Notes: a model not told the origin generated them from the sequence alone. DNA of 64,000 nucleotides from Rhodospirillaceae bacterium (GCA_006969625.1 CP030885.1:1736001-1800000), one strand, 5' to 3'; numbered from the stretch's first letter, positions 43,873 to 52,481 are shown. Made by a program: numbers and translations.

Positions 43873-44008
43873 AGCGCGATCGTCACTGGTGGAAGCGGAT
43901 CCGCTTCCACCAGTGACGTGAATCGCTCTCTAACTCCATGAATAGAGTAGGATTCACGTCTTGGATGGGATCGCCAAAGCGATTCCATCCAAGACGATCC
44001 TGCTCTAG
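43869..44008. repeat. 140-bp palindromic element, copy 1 (CTAG-bounded)
   Basis: Bounded by CTAG at 43869-43872 and 44005-44008. The ends read CTAGAGC and GCTCTAG. Inside are a perfect 38-base palindrome at 43881-43918 centred on GGATCC, a GTGAATC/GATTCAC pair (43918-43957), and a second hairpin with CGTCTTGGATGG and its complement at about 43956-43995. The architecture and length equal those of copies at 47374 and 52478, although the hairpin sequences differ. No coding capacity. The remaining 197 bases to the next gene hold nothing clear, apart from a short hydrophobic frame on the minus strand. Confidence 0.85.
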
Positions 44009-44205
44009 GCCCGGCAGGGTCGGCCGAAGTCCGCATCTGCCGTGCGTGCGTCAGATCAGGGCGCCGACCAGCGCGGCGAGGCCTGCTGCGAAGAGGATGA
44101 CACCCCCCACACGGACATCAGACTCCCGCGGCACATGATCCTGCCATCGGTAGCGGTCGTGCCCGCACAGCCTCTTCTCCGCGCGGCACCCCGGTCGCGA
44201 GCGGC

Positions 44206-44979
44206 TCATGTCGTGCGCTGTCCGGCGATGGTGTAGCCGCCGTCGACCAGGATCGCCTGTCCTGTGACGTTCGCGGCCCGGTCCGACAGGAGGAAGCAGG
44301 CGAGCTCCGCAGTCTCCCGCGGCGTGCCCATCCGACCGATGGGGTGGGCGCGTCCGAAGGCGTCGAGTACGGCCGCGTCGTGCCGGAATGCCTCGCGGGT
44401 CATCTCGGTGTCGATGCCGCCCGGATTGATGTTGTTGATGCGGATACCGGAAGCGGCGAGTTCGAGCGCGGCGGGCCGGAGCAGGCCGTCCAGGCCGGCC
44501 TTGGAGGCGGAATAGACCGTGGAGCCGGGCAAGGCGCCGATGGCGAGCCAAGAGGAGGTGTTGACGATGGCACCCCCGCCCTGCACGCGCATCTGCGCCG
44601 CCTGGGCGCGGACGGAGAGCCAAACGGCTTTAAGATTGGTCGAGACGGTGCGGTCCCAGTCGGCTTCCGACTGCTCCAGCATCGGCACGAAGTTGCCGAT
44701 CGTGCCGGCATTGTTGAACGCGAAATCGAGCCGGCCGAACGCCGCTACGGTCTCCGCCACGATCCGCGCGTGGTCTGCCATAGTGGTGACGTCGGCCTGA
44801 ATCGCGAAGGCGGTCCCGCCTTCGCCCTCGATCGCCGCGACGAGATCTTCCAGCTTCTCGCGGCGGCGGGCGACGACCGCCACCTGCGCGCCTTCTTCTG
44901 CGAACAGCATCGCGGCCGCGTGGCCGATGCCGGAGCTGGCGCCGACCACGACGCCGGACTTTCCCGCCAAGAGTGCCAT
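44206..44979 (-). CDS. Short-chain dehydrogenase/reductase
   Basis: 257-residue classical SDR with GASSGIGHA near the start, FNNAG, a serine in NTSSW and a YSASK catalytic Tyr/Lys pair, ending with GQAILVDGGYTIAG. It binds NAD(P) and oxidises or reduces an unknown alcohol/ketone. AGGAG lies seven bases before the ATG. It is divergent from a LysR gene 122 bases away, which probably regulates it. Confidence 0.93.
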   Translation of the reverse strand: MALLAGKSGVVVGASSGIGHAAAMLFAEEGAQVAVVARRREKLEDLVAAIEGEGGTAFAIQADVTTMADHARIVAETVAAFGRLDFAFNNAGTIGNFVPMLEQSEADWDRTVSTNLKAVWLSVRAQAAQMRVQGGGAIVNTSSWLAIGALPGSTVYSASKAGLDGLLRPAALELAASGIRINNINPGGIDTEMTREAFRHDAAVLDAFGRAHPIGRMGTPRETAELACFLLSDRAANVTGQAILVDGGYTIAGQRTT

Positions 44980-45101
44980 TGGGTTTCTCCTGCTCGAACG
45001 AAAGGGGTCGAGCGAGAAGATGGCGATCGATCCGTCTATGATAATCGCAGGCAGGTCCCTATCACTATAGCGTAAGACGCGATAATAGAGCGGAACTCGC
45101 G

Positions 45102-46016
45102 ATGGACTCCCACGACACCGACCGCATCGCCCTGATGCGGGCCTTCGTCGAATGCGCCCGACGTCTGAATTTCAAGGCTTCGGCGGCCGCGCTTGGCCTG
45201 ACGCCCTCCACGCTCGGGCGTCGCATCGCCAAGCTGGAGGATCGGCTCGGCGTCGCGCTCTTCCTACGCTCGACGCGCCGGGTGACGCTGACTGAAGCGG
45301 GCGCGATCTATCTGCCGCTGTGCGAGGACCTGCTGTCGGCACTGGACGAGGCGGATGCAACGGCGAGTTCTCTCGGCAACCGACCGGCCGGTCTGCTGCG
45401 GGTGGCGGCGCCGACCGCCTTCTCGCGCCTCCACCTGACGGCGCGCCTGCCCGAGTTTCTGCTGCGCCACCCGGACATCCGGCTGGATATCGCCTACTCG
45501 GACGCCTACGTCGATGTGGTCGAAGAACGGATCGACGTAGCGATCCGCATCGGGCGGTTGGCCGATACCAGCCTGCGTGCCCGTTTCCTGGCTCCGAACG
45601 CTCGGCGGCTGGTCGCCTCGCCGCGCTATCTTCGCGCCGCGCCGCCGGTGCGCACGCCCGAAGATCTTTCGCGCCATCGCCTGCTGCACTTCGCCCGCCT
45701 GCGCGGCGGCGACGTCTGGCTTCTGGAGCGCGAGGGAGTGCAGCAGCGCATCCCGGTCGCCCCCTCGCTGCGCGCGGACGACGCCTTGGTGCTCTACGAG
45801 GCGGCGCTTGCCGGCCTGGGCATTGCCTTGCTGGCCGACTTCATTACGGCGCAAGCCCTCGGCTCTGGGCGGCTCGTGCCCGTGCTGAGCGAATGGCAGG
45901 TGCCCGAGAGCGGGATCTACGCGCTCTATGCCGGCGCAGCGGTCCCTCCGAAGACTCGGGCCTTCATCGACTTTCTCGTCGAGACCCTGGCGCGCCAGGC
46001 GCCTGCGTCACGGTGA
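45102..46016 (+). CDS. LysR-family transcriptional regulator
   Basis: 304 residues. The N-terminal winged helix-turn-helix (NFKASAAALGLTPSTLGRRIAK, then RLGVALFLRSTRRVTLTEAG) is followed by a substrate-binding domain from about residue 95 on (LLRVAAPTAFSRLHLTARLP). It belongs to the group with adjacent divergent targets, here the SDR. The effector is unknown. The intergenic region contains AT-rich stretches but no clear operator. Confidence 0.93.
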   Translation: MDSHDTDRIALMRAFVECARRLNFKASAAALGLTPSTLGRRIAKLEDRLGVALFLRSTRRVTLTEAGAIYLPLCEDLLSALDEADATASSLGNRPAGLLRVAAPTAFSRLHLTARLPEFLLRHPDIRLDIAYSDAYVDVVEERIDVAIRIGRLADTSLRARFLAPNARRLVASPRYLRAAPPVRTPEDLSRHRLLHFARLRGGDVWLLEREGVQQRIPVAPSLRADDALVLYEAALAGLGIALLADFITAQALGSGRLVPVLSEWQVPESGIYALYAGAAVPPKTRAFIDFLVETLARQAPASR

Positions 46017-46037
46017 ACCGCTGCGCCGGCGGTGCGC

Positions 46038-47081
46038 TCAGTCCAGGCGGTAGCGCCGAACGTAGAAGGTGCTCGGCGGCTCGGGCGACCGTCGGGACTC
46101 GGTAAAGCGGTGGCCAAGCCCGGATTCCGTCACATACACCAGCTTGGGGTCATTGCGGTCGATCAGCAGATTGACCGGAATGTCCAGCCCTTCCACGAGG
46201 GTTTCGACTGGTCGCACGCCCTCCGCCAGCGGATCGGGGATGCGCGTCAAACGCCCGTTGCCGCTCGCCACGCCGCCTTCGACGAGAAGCAGCGAGCCGT
46301 CGTCGGCAATCGCGAAGCCGTCTGGATTCTCCAATTCGCGCTCCAGCTCGATCTCGTCGAGACGCACGCCGCCGATTTCGGTGCGGCGCAGGGCGAACAG
46401 CTGGCCCGCCCCGTAGAGGCCAACCAGCAGGGTATGGCCATCCTCGGCGATGGCGATGCCCGCCGCCCCGATGCCGTCGACGCCGCTGCCGGGCGACGAA
46501 AGGCGCCGGTCGGCGACGTAGGTCTCGAGTCGGTTGGAGCCGGGATCGAGCCGGAGCACCCGGGGCACGGAGGTGTCGGTGACGAACAGCGTGCCGTCGT
46601 CGGCCAAGGCAATATCGTTGCCGAAGCCGTCGTCGGGGATGAGCATCGCGAAGTCGACGGCGCCGGTGGCGGTGTCCCGCGCGAAGATTCGGTGGGCCCG
46701 GCGCATGATCGTGCCGTCGGGTTGCTCGACGCCGAGGAAGTCCGGCGAGGCCCCCCAGAGGCGATCCGCCGCCGCATCGTAGCGCAGCGTCGTGCCGGCG
46801 AAGACGGAAGGGTCCGGCTGTTCGAAGGGCGTCGCGCCCTCGTCGTCGAGGCGATAGATCCGACCGCTGACCACCGAGCCGACGAGCAGCGCGCCTGCCT
46901 CGGTCTGCGTGATCCCATTCGGATACTGAAAGCCGTCGGGAAGCTCGAGCGGCGTCAAGACCTCGACGGCGGCGGCCGGGACAGTGGCCACCAAACCGCC
47001 AAGACCGCCGGCCAGCAGCGAGACGGCGAGCCTCCATGCATGGACGCTCGCCCGCCTCGCTTCGCGTTCTGCGCAACCCAT
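46038..47081 (-). CDS. Exported SMP-30/gluconolactonase-like beta-propeller protein
   Basis: 347 residues from the ATG at 47081. A signal peptide (AVSLLAGGLGGLVATVPAAA) is followed by a six-bladed propeller: repeated strands such as FQYPNGITQTEAGALLVGS, FGNDIALADDGTLFVTDT, GIGAAGIAIAEDGHTLLVG and NPDGFAIADDGSLLLVEG. The NHL/SMP-30 fold fits lactonases or binding proteins in the periplasm; no catalytic claim is made. The last gene before the LysR/SDR pair, in convergent orientation with LysR. Confidence 0.85.
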   Translation of the reverse strand: MGCAEREARRASVHAWRLAVSLLAGGLGGLVATVPAAAVEVLTPLELPDGFQYPNGITQTEAGALLVGSVVSGRIYRLDDEGATPFEQPDPSVFAGTTLRYDAAADRLWGASPDFLGVEQPDGTIMRRAHRIFARDTATGAVDFAMLIPDDGFGNDIALADDGTLFVTDTSVPRVLRLDPGSNRLETYVADRRLSSPGSGVDGIGAAGIAIAEDGHTLLVGLYGAGQLFALRRTEIGGVRLDEIELERELENPDGFAIADDGSLLLVEGGVASGNGRLTRIPDPLAEGVRPVETLVEGLDIPVNLLIDRNDPKLVYVTESGLGHRFTESRRSPEPPSTFYVRRYRLD

Positions 47082-47511
47082 CTCTCGCTCTCCATTTCGG
47101 TCCGTGATGCTGGCGATGCGTCCGTGGGGAGGCGCTGGGCGATTGCACCCTGACCTTCGGACATCGCCACGCCGGAGGTGGTGGGCGTCGTCGCAGGGAT
47201 AAGCGGTCGCGCTTGGCACACTCAGTTGCGCGGGTTGCGACAGTCGGGACGGAAGCGACTGGAGCGGCCTGGCGAACCCGGGCGTGCCGGGGGCGTCGCG
47301 ATTCCAGACCGCCGATACGCAAACCCGGCCGAGAAGGATCCACGGCAAGGGCGGCCGAGGGCCGCTTGCGCTCCTAGAGCGGTTTCCGACCGTGTGGAAC
47401 CACTGCGTGGTTCCGCCGGTCGGGTAGAAACCGCCGTAAAACAAAATCTTAGAGTGATGTTTTCCGATCTGAGCGAATCGCTTTGGCGATTCACTCTGGT
47501 CGGGCATCGCT
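47082..47511. other. Intergenic region with palindromic element
   Basis: 430 bases between two minus-strand genes. About one third is the palindromic element at 47374-47515. The rest (47082-47373) shows no gene and no recognisable regulatory site; frames across it are Arg-rich shadows. Confidence 0.6.
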
Positions 47512-47515
47512 CTAG
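47374..47515. repeat. 142-bp palindromic element, copy 2 (CTAG-bounded)
   Basis: Runs from CTAG (47374-47377) to CTAG (47512-47515), with ends CTAGAGCGG and CGCTCTAG. Hairpin 1 pairs GGTTTC..GACCG..TGGAACCAC with GTGGTTCC..CGGTC..GAAACC. A short AT-rich linker (AAACAAAATCTT) follows, then hairpin 2 with TGAGCGAATCGC and GCGATTCACTC. It is nearly identical to the copy at 52478-52619. The TAG stop of the minus-strand LysR gene lies in its right terminal CTAG. Confidence 0.9.
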
Positions 47516-48405
47516 CCGGCCGAACCCGGCACGCGCGTGGCTTCTTCGCGCAACCAGCGCAGAAAGGCGCGGGCGTCGCGGCGGTCCAGCCGCTCGCGGC
47601 GGCCGACCAGGTAGAAGGCTTCCGCAGCGCGCGCGCAACTCGCCAACCGGGTCAGTCGGCCTGTCGTCAGACGCGTGTCGAGGTAGAGGTCGCGCACGCT
47701 GGCCACGCCCTGGCCGGCCAGCGCCGCCTGGATCATCCCCGCGTCGTCGTCCAGGCCCGGCCCCCAGGTCACGGTGTCGTCCGGGATCGCGAGGCGGTCG
47801 AGCCAGAACTTCCAGTCTTGGCGATTGCGGTCGTGCAGCAAGGGAAGGCGTCGCAGCAACTCGGCGAGCGGCACGTCGCCGCCCCGATCCAGCAGGGATG
47901 TGGCGACGATCAGCGCCAGTCCCGGCCGCAGGATCTCGTGCGCCTCGAGGCCGGGATAGGCGCCGGGGCCATAGCGGATCGCCAGATCCGAACGGATGTA
48001 GCCGCGCGATAGGTCGCTGAGGCGCGCGCTCGTCTCGATCGCGATCTCGATGTCCGGGTGCCGCTGGCGGAAGGCGCCCAACCGGGGAATCAGCCAGAAG
48101 TTGGCGAAGCTCGCCACAGTGTGCAGGCGCAGCCGCTCGTTCGGGACCGGCGTGCCCAGCGCCGTCTCGATGGTCTCGAGCGACCCGGCGACCTCGGCCA
48201 ACAACCGCTGGCCGGCGGGTAGCAAGTCGACGCCCTGGGCCGTGCGGCGGAACAGGGGCATGCCCAGATGCGCTTCGAGTGCCGCGATCCGCTGGCTGAG
48301 CGCGCCCGGCGTCAGGTTGAGCTGCTCGGCCGCGCGCCGGAAGCTGGCGGCGCGCGCCGCATGCACGAAGGCGCGCAGGGGCTCGAAGGGAAGACGAGAG
48401 GCCAC
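47512..48405 (-). CDS. LysR-family (GcvA-like) transcriptional regulator
   Basis: 297 residues if begun at the GTG at 48405, giving the family's usual start (MASRLPFEPLRAFVHAARAAS). TTG at 48477 would add an unlikely tail crossing the operator. The helix-turn-helix is SFRRAAEQLNLTPGALSQRIA, followed by HLGMPLFRRTAQGVDLLPAG and an effector domain. GcvA-like regulators commonly face the gene they control, here an EamA exporter. Its stop codon is inside the terminal CTAG of the palindromic repeat. Confidence 0.9.
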   Translation of the reverse strand: MASRLPFEPLRAFVHAARAASFRRAAEQLNLTPGALSQRIAALEAHLGMPLFRRTAQGVDLLPAGQRLLAEVAGSLETIETALGTPVPNERLRLHTVASFANFWLIPRLGAFRQRHPDIEIAIETSARLSDLSRGYIRSDLAIRYGPGAYPGLEAHEILRPGLALIVATSLLDRGGDVPLAELLRRLPLLHDRNRQDWKFWLDRLAIPDDTVTWGPGLDDDAGMIQAALAGQGVASVRDLYLDTRLTTGRLTRLASCARAAEAFYLVGRRERLDRRDARAFLRWLREEATRVPGSAG

Positions 48406-48413
48406 GGCAGCTC

Positions 48414-48430
48414 GTTTAGCCAGTCTAAAC
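48414..48430. promoter_or_regulatory. LysR-type operator
   Basis: Perfect inverted repeat GTTTAG-N5-CTAAAC in the 81-base gap between the divergent LysR and EamA genes. It fits the T-N11-A rule for LysR binding sites and lies just upstream of the chosen LysR start. Confidence 0.7.
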
Positions 48431-48486
48431 ACCAATTTCCATCTTCTCGTTTGGCTGCCGGGGCAGCCTGGGGCCAATCCTCGGGC

Positions 48487-49419
48487 ATGGCCGAGACCCC
48501 GCCGCCCGATCCGTCCCCGCTGTCCGCATCGCGCCGCCTGCCGCTCGGCGCAGCCGCCCTGCTTGTCCTGGTCTTCGCCGCCTGGGGTGCGCAGCAGGCG
48601 GCGATCAAAATCGGCAACGCCGAAATGGCGCCGATCTTCCAGGCCGGGCTGCGCTCGCTCGGCGCGACCCTCCTGCTGACGCTGTGGTTCGCCCTGCGCG
48701 GGTCGCCGCCCTGGCGGATGGGCGTGCGTCCCTGGGAGGCGTTGGCACTCGGCCTGCTCTTCACCCTGGACTTCGCGCTGCTGTTCCTAGGGCTCGACCA
48801 GACGACGGCGTCGCGCGGCACCATCCTCTACTACACCGGCCCGATCTTGATCGCCGTCGGCGCTGCGGCGCTGTTGCCCGCCGAGCGGATCGGTCGCCGC
48901 GGAATCGCCGGCTTCGTGCTTGCCTTCGCCGGCGTGGCCGCGGTGCTGTGGCGCAACGCGCCCAGCGGCGACGGCGACGGCGGTGGCGCATTGGCGGGCG
49001 ACCTGCTCTGCCTTAGTGCGGCTGCCGCGTGGGCGGCCACCATCCTCCTGGTCAAGACGACGCGCCTGGTCGAGGTGCCGGCGAGCGCGGCGTTGTACTT
49101 CCAACTCGCCGGTTCGGCCGTCGCGCTGCCTCTGGTGTCTCTGGTCGCTGGCGAGAGTTGGAGCCTGCCGCGCGGCACCGCAGCGCTGTCGGCGCTCGGC
49201 TTCCAGGTCATCGTCGTCGCCTTCGCCAGCTATCTGGTGTTCTTTTGGATGCTCCGGCGCTACGCCGCCGCCACGCTCTCGGCCTTCTCCTTCCTCGCGC
49301 CGGTCTTCGGGGTCCTGTTCGGCGCCGCACTGCTGGGCGATGCCGTCACGCCGTCATTTGCGCTCGGGGCTCTGCTGGTCGTGACCGGGTTATACCTAGT
49401 CACCAGGGACGGCCGCTAG
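48487..49419 (+). CDS. EamA/DMT-family transporter
   Basis: 310 residues with ten predicted membrane helices and two EamA repeats. Typical positions: VFAAWGAQQAAIKIGN in helix 1, FLGLDQTTASRGTILYYTGP in helices 3-4 and FSFLAPVFGVLFGAALLGD near the end. Probably exports a small metabolite under control of the divergent LysR protein, whose operator lies in the shared gap. The stop TAG is in the terminal CTAG of the short palindromic repeat. Confidence 0.92.
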   Translation: MAETPPPDPSPLSASRRLPLGAAALLVLVFAAWGAQQAAIKIGNAEMAPIFQAGLRSLGATLLLTLWFALRGSPPWRMGVRPWEALALGLLFTLDFALLFLGLDQTTASRGTILYYTGPILIAVGAAALLPAERIGRRGIAGFVLAFAGVAAVLWRNAPSGDGDGGGALAGDLLCLSAAAAWAATILLVKTTRLVEVPASAALYFQLAGSAVALPLVSLVAGESWSLPRGTAALSALGFQVIVVAFASYLVFFWMLRRYAAATLSAFSFLAPVFGVLFGAALLGDAVTPSFALGALLVVTGLYLVTRDGR

Positions 49420-49479
49420 AGCGCTGCACGATCTGAGCGAAGAGCTCTGGCGATTCGCTCAGGTCGGAAACCGCCCTAG
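49416..49479. repeat. 64-bp short form of the palindromic element, copy 3
   Basis: CTAG at both ends (49416-49419 and 49476-49479). It contains only one hairpin (GATCTGAGCGAAGAGC with CGATTCGCTCAGGTC), equal to hairpin 2 of the long copies, then GGAAACCGCC, which is the reverse complement of the left end of the long copies. It looks like a long copy that lost hairpin 1 and the linker. Confidence 0.85.
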
Positions 49480-49980
49480 TGGTTCGATCCCCAGGCCGCA
49501 TGGCGATCGTCGCGCCGAAGCAGTCGGACGGAGAGGCGCTGGCCGCTGGGTTCGACGGGAATCTGCGGGAAACCGTGGCGCCGGCGCGGATGCGCAGCGT
49601 CCCGCGGTGGATCGGCGGCGGCCTGCCTGCTGGCACTGCGGCCGGGGTGAGGGGGGCGCGTCGGCCGGATCCACGCCGCCGCGACGTCGGGACCGGTGCG
49701 GGGCTCTCTAGCCCCCGGCCTCGGTACTCGGTTTCAGCCGACCGATCTCGCGAGCCGGGCCGACGGAGGGAGCTCAACGCGAGGGACCCAGGGTGGCTTG
49801 ACGCAGATCGATCAAATCTCTACCTGACGTCAAGACAATATTGTACCACATTGGAGATGGCGGGCTTGCGGAATGCAGTGCTCGGCACGGCAAACGACGC
49901 GACGCCTATCGGCGGCGTCCGGGCCTCTGGCCGGGATCACCGCTCGTCCCCCGCCGACACCCGGCATGAAGGAGGTTGAG
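49480..49980. other. Intergenic region upstream of isochorismatase gene
   Basis: 501 bases without a credible gene. The last 180 bases are AT-richer and hold candidate control sites: TTGACG at 49798-49803, the palindrome TGACGTCA at 49825-49832 and the 10-base palindrome ACAATATTGT at 49835-49844. A strong GGAGG site precedes the next gene. The regulator is unknown. Confidence 0.5.
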
Positions 49981-50637
49981 ATGACATCCGAAGCGTTGCG
50001 TATAGATCCGGCCCGCACGGCCTTCGTGGCTATCGAGTACCAGCGCGACTGGCTGCATCCGGACGGCAAAATCCATCACTTGATGGCCGACCGCGCCCAG
50101 TTCGCGCAGGCTCAGGCGCAAAGCCGCACTCTGTTCGCGGCGGTGCGTCGGGCCGGCCTGCCGCTCGTGCATGTCGGCCTGCGTTTTGGCGAGGGACATC
50201 CCGAGCTTGGCCAAGCGGCTCACGGTCTGCGCGCCGCCATCCCGAAGATCGGCAGCTTCGTCGGGCCGGGCGCCGCCTTCCAGCCGCCGTTCGACCCGCG
50301 TGCGGGCGAAGCGGTCGCGGCCGGCCGGATCGGCGCCAGCGGCTTCGCCGGCTCCAATCTGGACGCCCTGCTGCGCCACCGCGGGATCGACACGCTGTTG
50401 CTGGCGGGCTTCGCCCTGCATGTCTGCGTCGAGTCGACGCTGCGTCAGGCGCACGATCTCGGCTACACCGCCTTCGTCGTGGAGGACGCCACCGCCGCGT
50501 TCACGCCCGAGCAGCGCCGGCACGTGCTGGAGGAGGTGGTGCATCACTTCGGCGCCCGCGTGACCGTGGACGAGGTCGTGGACACATTGGAGCGCGCGGC
50601 CCGTTCAGAGGCCCAGGCCACGCAGGTCGCCGTCTGA
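49981..50637 (+). CDS. Isochorismatase-family cysteine hydrolase
   Basis: 218 residues with the alpha/beta isochorismatase fold. The nucleophile Cys is in LLLAGFALHVCVESTLRQA. The acid residue is in FVAIEYQRDW, where Glu19 stands at the place of the family's usual Asp, as in some cysteine-hydrolase subgroups. SGFAGSNLDALL matches the substrate-loop region. Members hydrolyse amides such as ureidoacrylate or nicotinamide. It is probably co-transcribed with the FAD oxidase 175 bases downstream. Confidence 0.9.
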   Translation: MTSEALRIDPARTAFVAIEYQRDWLHPDGKIHHLMADRAQFAQAQAQSRTLFAAVRRAGLPLVHVGLRFGEGHPELGQAAHGLRAAIPKIGSFVGPGAAFQPPFDPRAGEAVAAGRIGASGFAGSNLDALLRHRGIDTLLLAGFALHVCVESTLRQAHDLGYTAFVVEDATAAFTPEQRRHVLEEVVHHFGARVTVDEVVDTLERAARSEAQATQVAV

Positions 50638-50812
50638 GTCTCGAAGCTGCCGCTCTTGCGGCGCCAGCGTTTGGTAGGGGACCGCTCTCGCAGCGTCCGG
50701 CAATCGCGCCGCACCCTTGCGCCCCGTGCGACCCCGACCTGCCGCTCTTGCCGCTTCGGTGCTGCCGTGCAAATGGGTAGGCTCTGGCGAGTTGAGCACG
50801 GACCCTCACTGC

Positions 50813-52099
50813 ATGGCCTACACCTCTCCGATTTCTCCCGGCCTGTCCTGGTACGAAGCGAGCGTGGGAGAGCGGCCCGCCTATCCGGCGCTGGAGGGGG
50901 ATGTGCGCGCGGACGTCGTGGTCGTCGGCGGCGGCTTCACGGGCCTGTCGGCGGCAGCCCATCTGGCCAAGGCGGGGGTCGACGTCGTGCTGATCGAAGG
51001 CGCGCGCTTCGGCGACGGCGCGTCCGGGCGCAACGGCGGCCAGATCGGCACCGGCCATCGCCAATCCCTGCCGGAGCTGGAGGCGCGCCTCGGCTGGACG
51101 CGCGCCAAGGCGCTGTTCGACCTGGCCGAGGAGGGCAAGGCCGAGCTGCTGGAGTTCGCCGAAGCCCATGGCATCGAGATCGACTACGTGCCGGGGCAGA
51201 TGTCCGTCGCCCACAAGCGGGCCTTCGTCGAGGACCACCGCCGCTACGCGGACTACATGGGCGCGCGCGCCGGCTATCCTCACGTCAGCTTCATGGATGC
51301 CGCGGAGACCGCCGAACGCCTGGGTTCGCAGCGCTACCACGGCGGCACGCGGGACACCGGCACGGGCCACATCCATCCCCTCAAGCTGGTCGTCGGCACC
51401 GCCCGGGTCGCCGCCGCGGCCGGTGCGCGGCTGCACGAGACCACCAAGGCGCTGGGACTCGAGACAAGTGGCGGCGAGGTGCGGGTGCGCACCGCCAGGG
51501 GCACGATCGAGGCGGACAAGGCGCTGATCGCCGTCAACGCCTACGGCGGCGATTTTGAGCCGAAGACCGCGGCGCACGTCATGCCCATCGGTTCCTTCAT
51601 CGGCGCCACCGTGCCGCTGGGCGCGGACAGCTCCGTCCTGCCCGGCGGCGAGAGCGTCGACGATTCCCGCTTCGTGGTCCGCTACTTCCGTCGCACGCGC
51701 GACGGCCGCCTGCTGTTCGGCGGCCGCGAGGTCTACGCCAGCGGCAGGGCCGAGGATATCGAGGCGCCGATCCGCCGCCAGATCGCCGAGGTCTATCCGC
51801 AACTCAAGGACGTCGAACTGACCCACTGCTGGGGCGGCTACGTCGGCATCACCGTGCCGCGCGCCCCCTATGTGCGGGAGGTGATGCCCAACGTGGTCTC
51901 GGCCGGCGGCTACTCGGGCCATGGCGTGATGCTGTCCAACTTCACCGGCAAGCTCTACGCCGAGGCGGTCGCCGGCAACCGCGACCGCCTGAAGCTGCTG
52001 GAGGACCTGAAGATCCCGGCCTTCCCGGGCGGCCGTCGCCTGCGCGCGCCGCTGCTGTTCCTGGCGCTGAGCTGGTACGCGCTGAAGGACCGGCTGTAG
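50813..52099 (+). CDS. FAD-dependent amine oxidase (gamma-glutamylputrescine oxidase-like)
   Basis: 428-residue DAO-fold flavoprotein. The N-terminal SWYEASVGERPAYPALEGD is typical of PuuB/OrdL-type enzymes, followed by VVVVGGGFTGLSAA (35-48), GASGRNGGQ and the C-terminal CWGGYVGITVPRAPYV. It oxidises an amine to an aldehyde with release of H2O2 and ammonia. Polyamine catabolism is likely from similarity, but no other puu genes are present. A 125-residue protein gene follows four bases downstream. Confidence 0.9.
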   Translation: MAYTSPISPGLSWYEASVGERPAYPALEGDVRADVVVVGGGFTGLSAAAHLAKAGVDVVLIEGARFGDGASGRNGGQIGTGHRQSLPELEARLGWTRAKALFDLAEEGKAELLEFAEAHGIEIDYVPGQMSVAHKRAFVEDHRRYADYMGARAGYPHVSFMDAAETAERLGSQRYHGGTRDTGTGHIHPLKLVVGTARVAAAAGARLHETTKALGLETSGGEVRVRTARGTIEADKALIAVNAYGGDFEPKTAAHVMPIGSFIGATVPLGADSSVLPGGESVDDSRFVVRYFRRTRDGRLLFGGREVYASGRAEDIEAPIRRQIAEVYPQLKDVELTHCWGGYVGITVPRAPYVREVMPNVVSAGGYSGHGVMLSNFTGKLYAEAVAGNRDRLKLLEDLKIPAFPGGRRLRAPLLFLALSWYALKDRL

Positions 52100-52103
52100 C
52101 GCC

Positions 52104-52481
52104 ATGTTCGGCTTGTTCGGCCTGTTCGGGAAGTCCAAGCCGCTGCAGGCGCTGGAGGTCGAGTTGCGCGCAGCGGGGCTGCATCCGCACCTGGTGCACG
52201 ACTCCCTGAAGCTGACGATCCTGCGCTTCCTGCCAGAGCGGGGCCGGGCGGCGCGGCCGGACCAGTTGCGCGGCGCGGCCGAAGTGCTGGCCTACTGCAT
52301 CCTCGGGCCCGAAGACTTCGCGGAGGTCGCCTCGCAAAGCCGAACGGACGCGCTTGCCCGGCGGCTGGCCGCGGCACCCGAGCATCCGGAAGGGCTCGAT
52401 GCCCAGGTCGTGCTGCTGGCGATCCAGACCGGCAACTGCCATCCGGAGGTTGCCGCGCTGTTCGAGGTGGACGAGAGCTAG
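52104..52481 (+). CDS. Hypothetical protein, coupled to the FAD oxidase
   Basis: 125 residues, cytosolic, not recognised. The head FGLFGLFGKSKPLQALEVEL is followed by helices with an LRAAGLHPHLVHDSL stretch and GAAEVLAYCILGPEDF. It starts four bases after the FAD oxidase stop, so it is almost certainly translated with it. Codon use fits a real gene. Its TAG stop is in the CTAG end of the repeat at 52478-52619. Confidence 0.75.
   Translation: MFGLFGLFGKSKPLQALEVELRAAGLHPHLVHDSLKLTILRFLPERGRAARPDQLRGAAEVLAYCILGPEDFAEVASQSRTDALARRLAAAPEHPEGLDAQVVLLAIQTGNCHPEVAALFEVDES

Noticed and set aside
44051..44140. Short minus-strand hydrophobic frame (VGGVILFAAGLAALVGALI)
   Set aside because: Might be a small membrane peptide from a GTG start, but there is no ribosome site and no family match; treated as chance.
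49479..49979. 166-codon frame before the isochorismatase gene
   Set aside because: Arg/Pro-rich, no ribosome site, spans control-site-like palindromes; judged non-coding.
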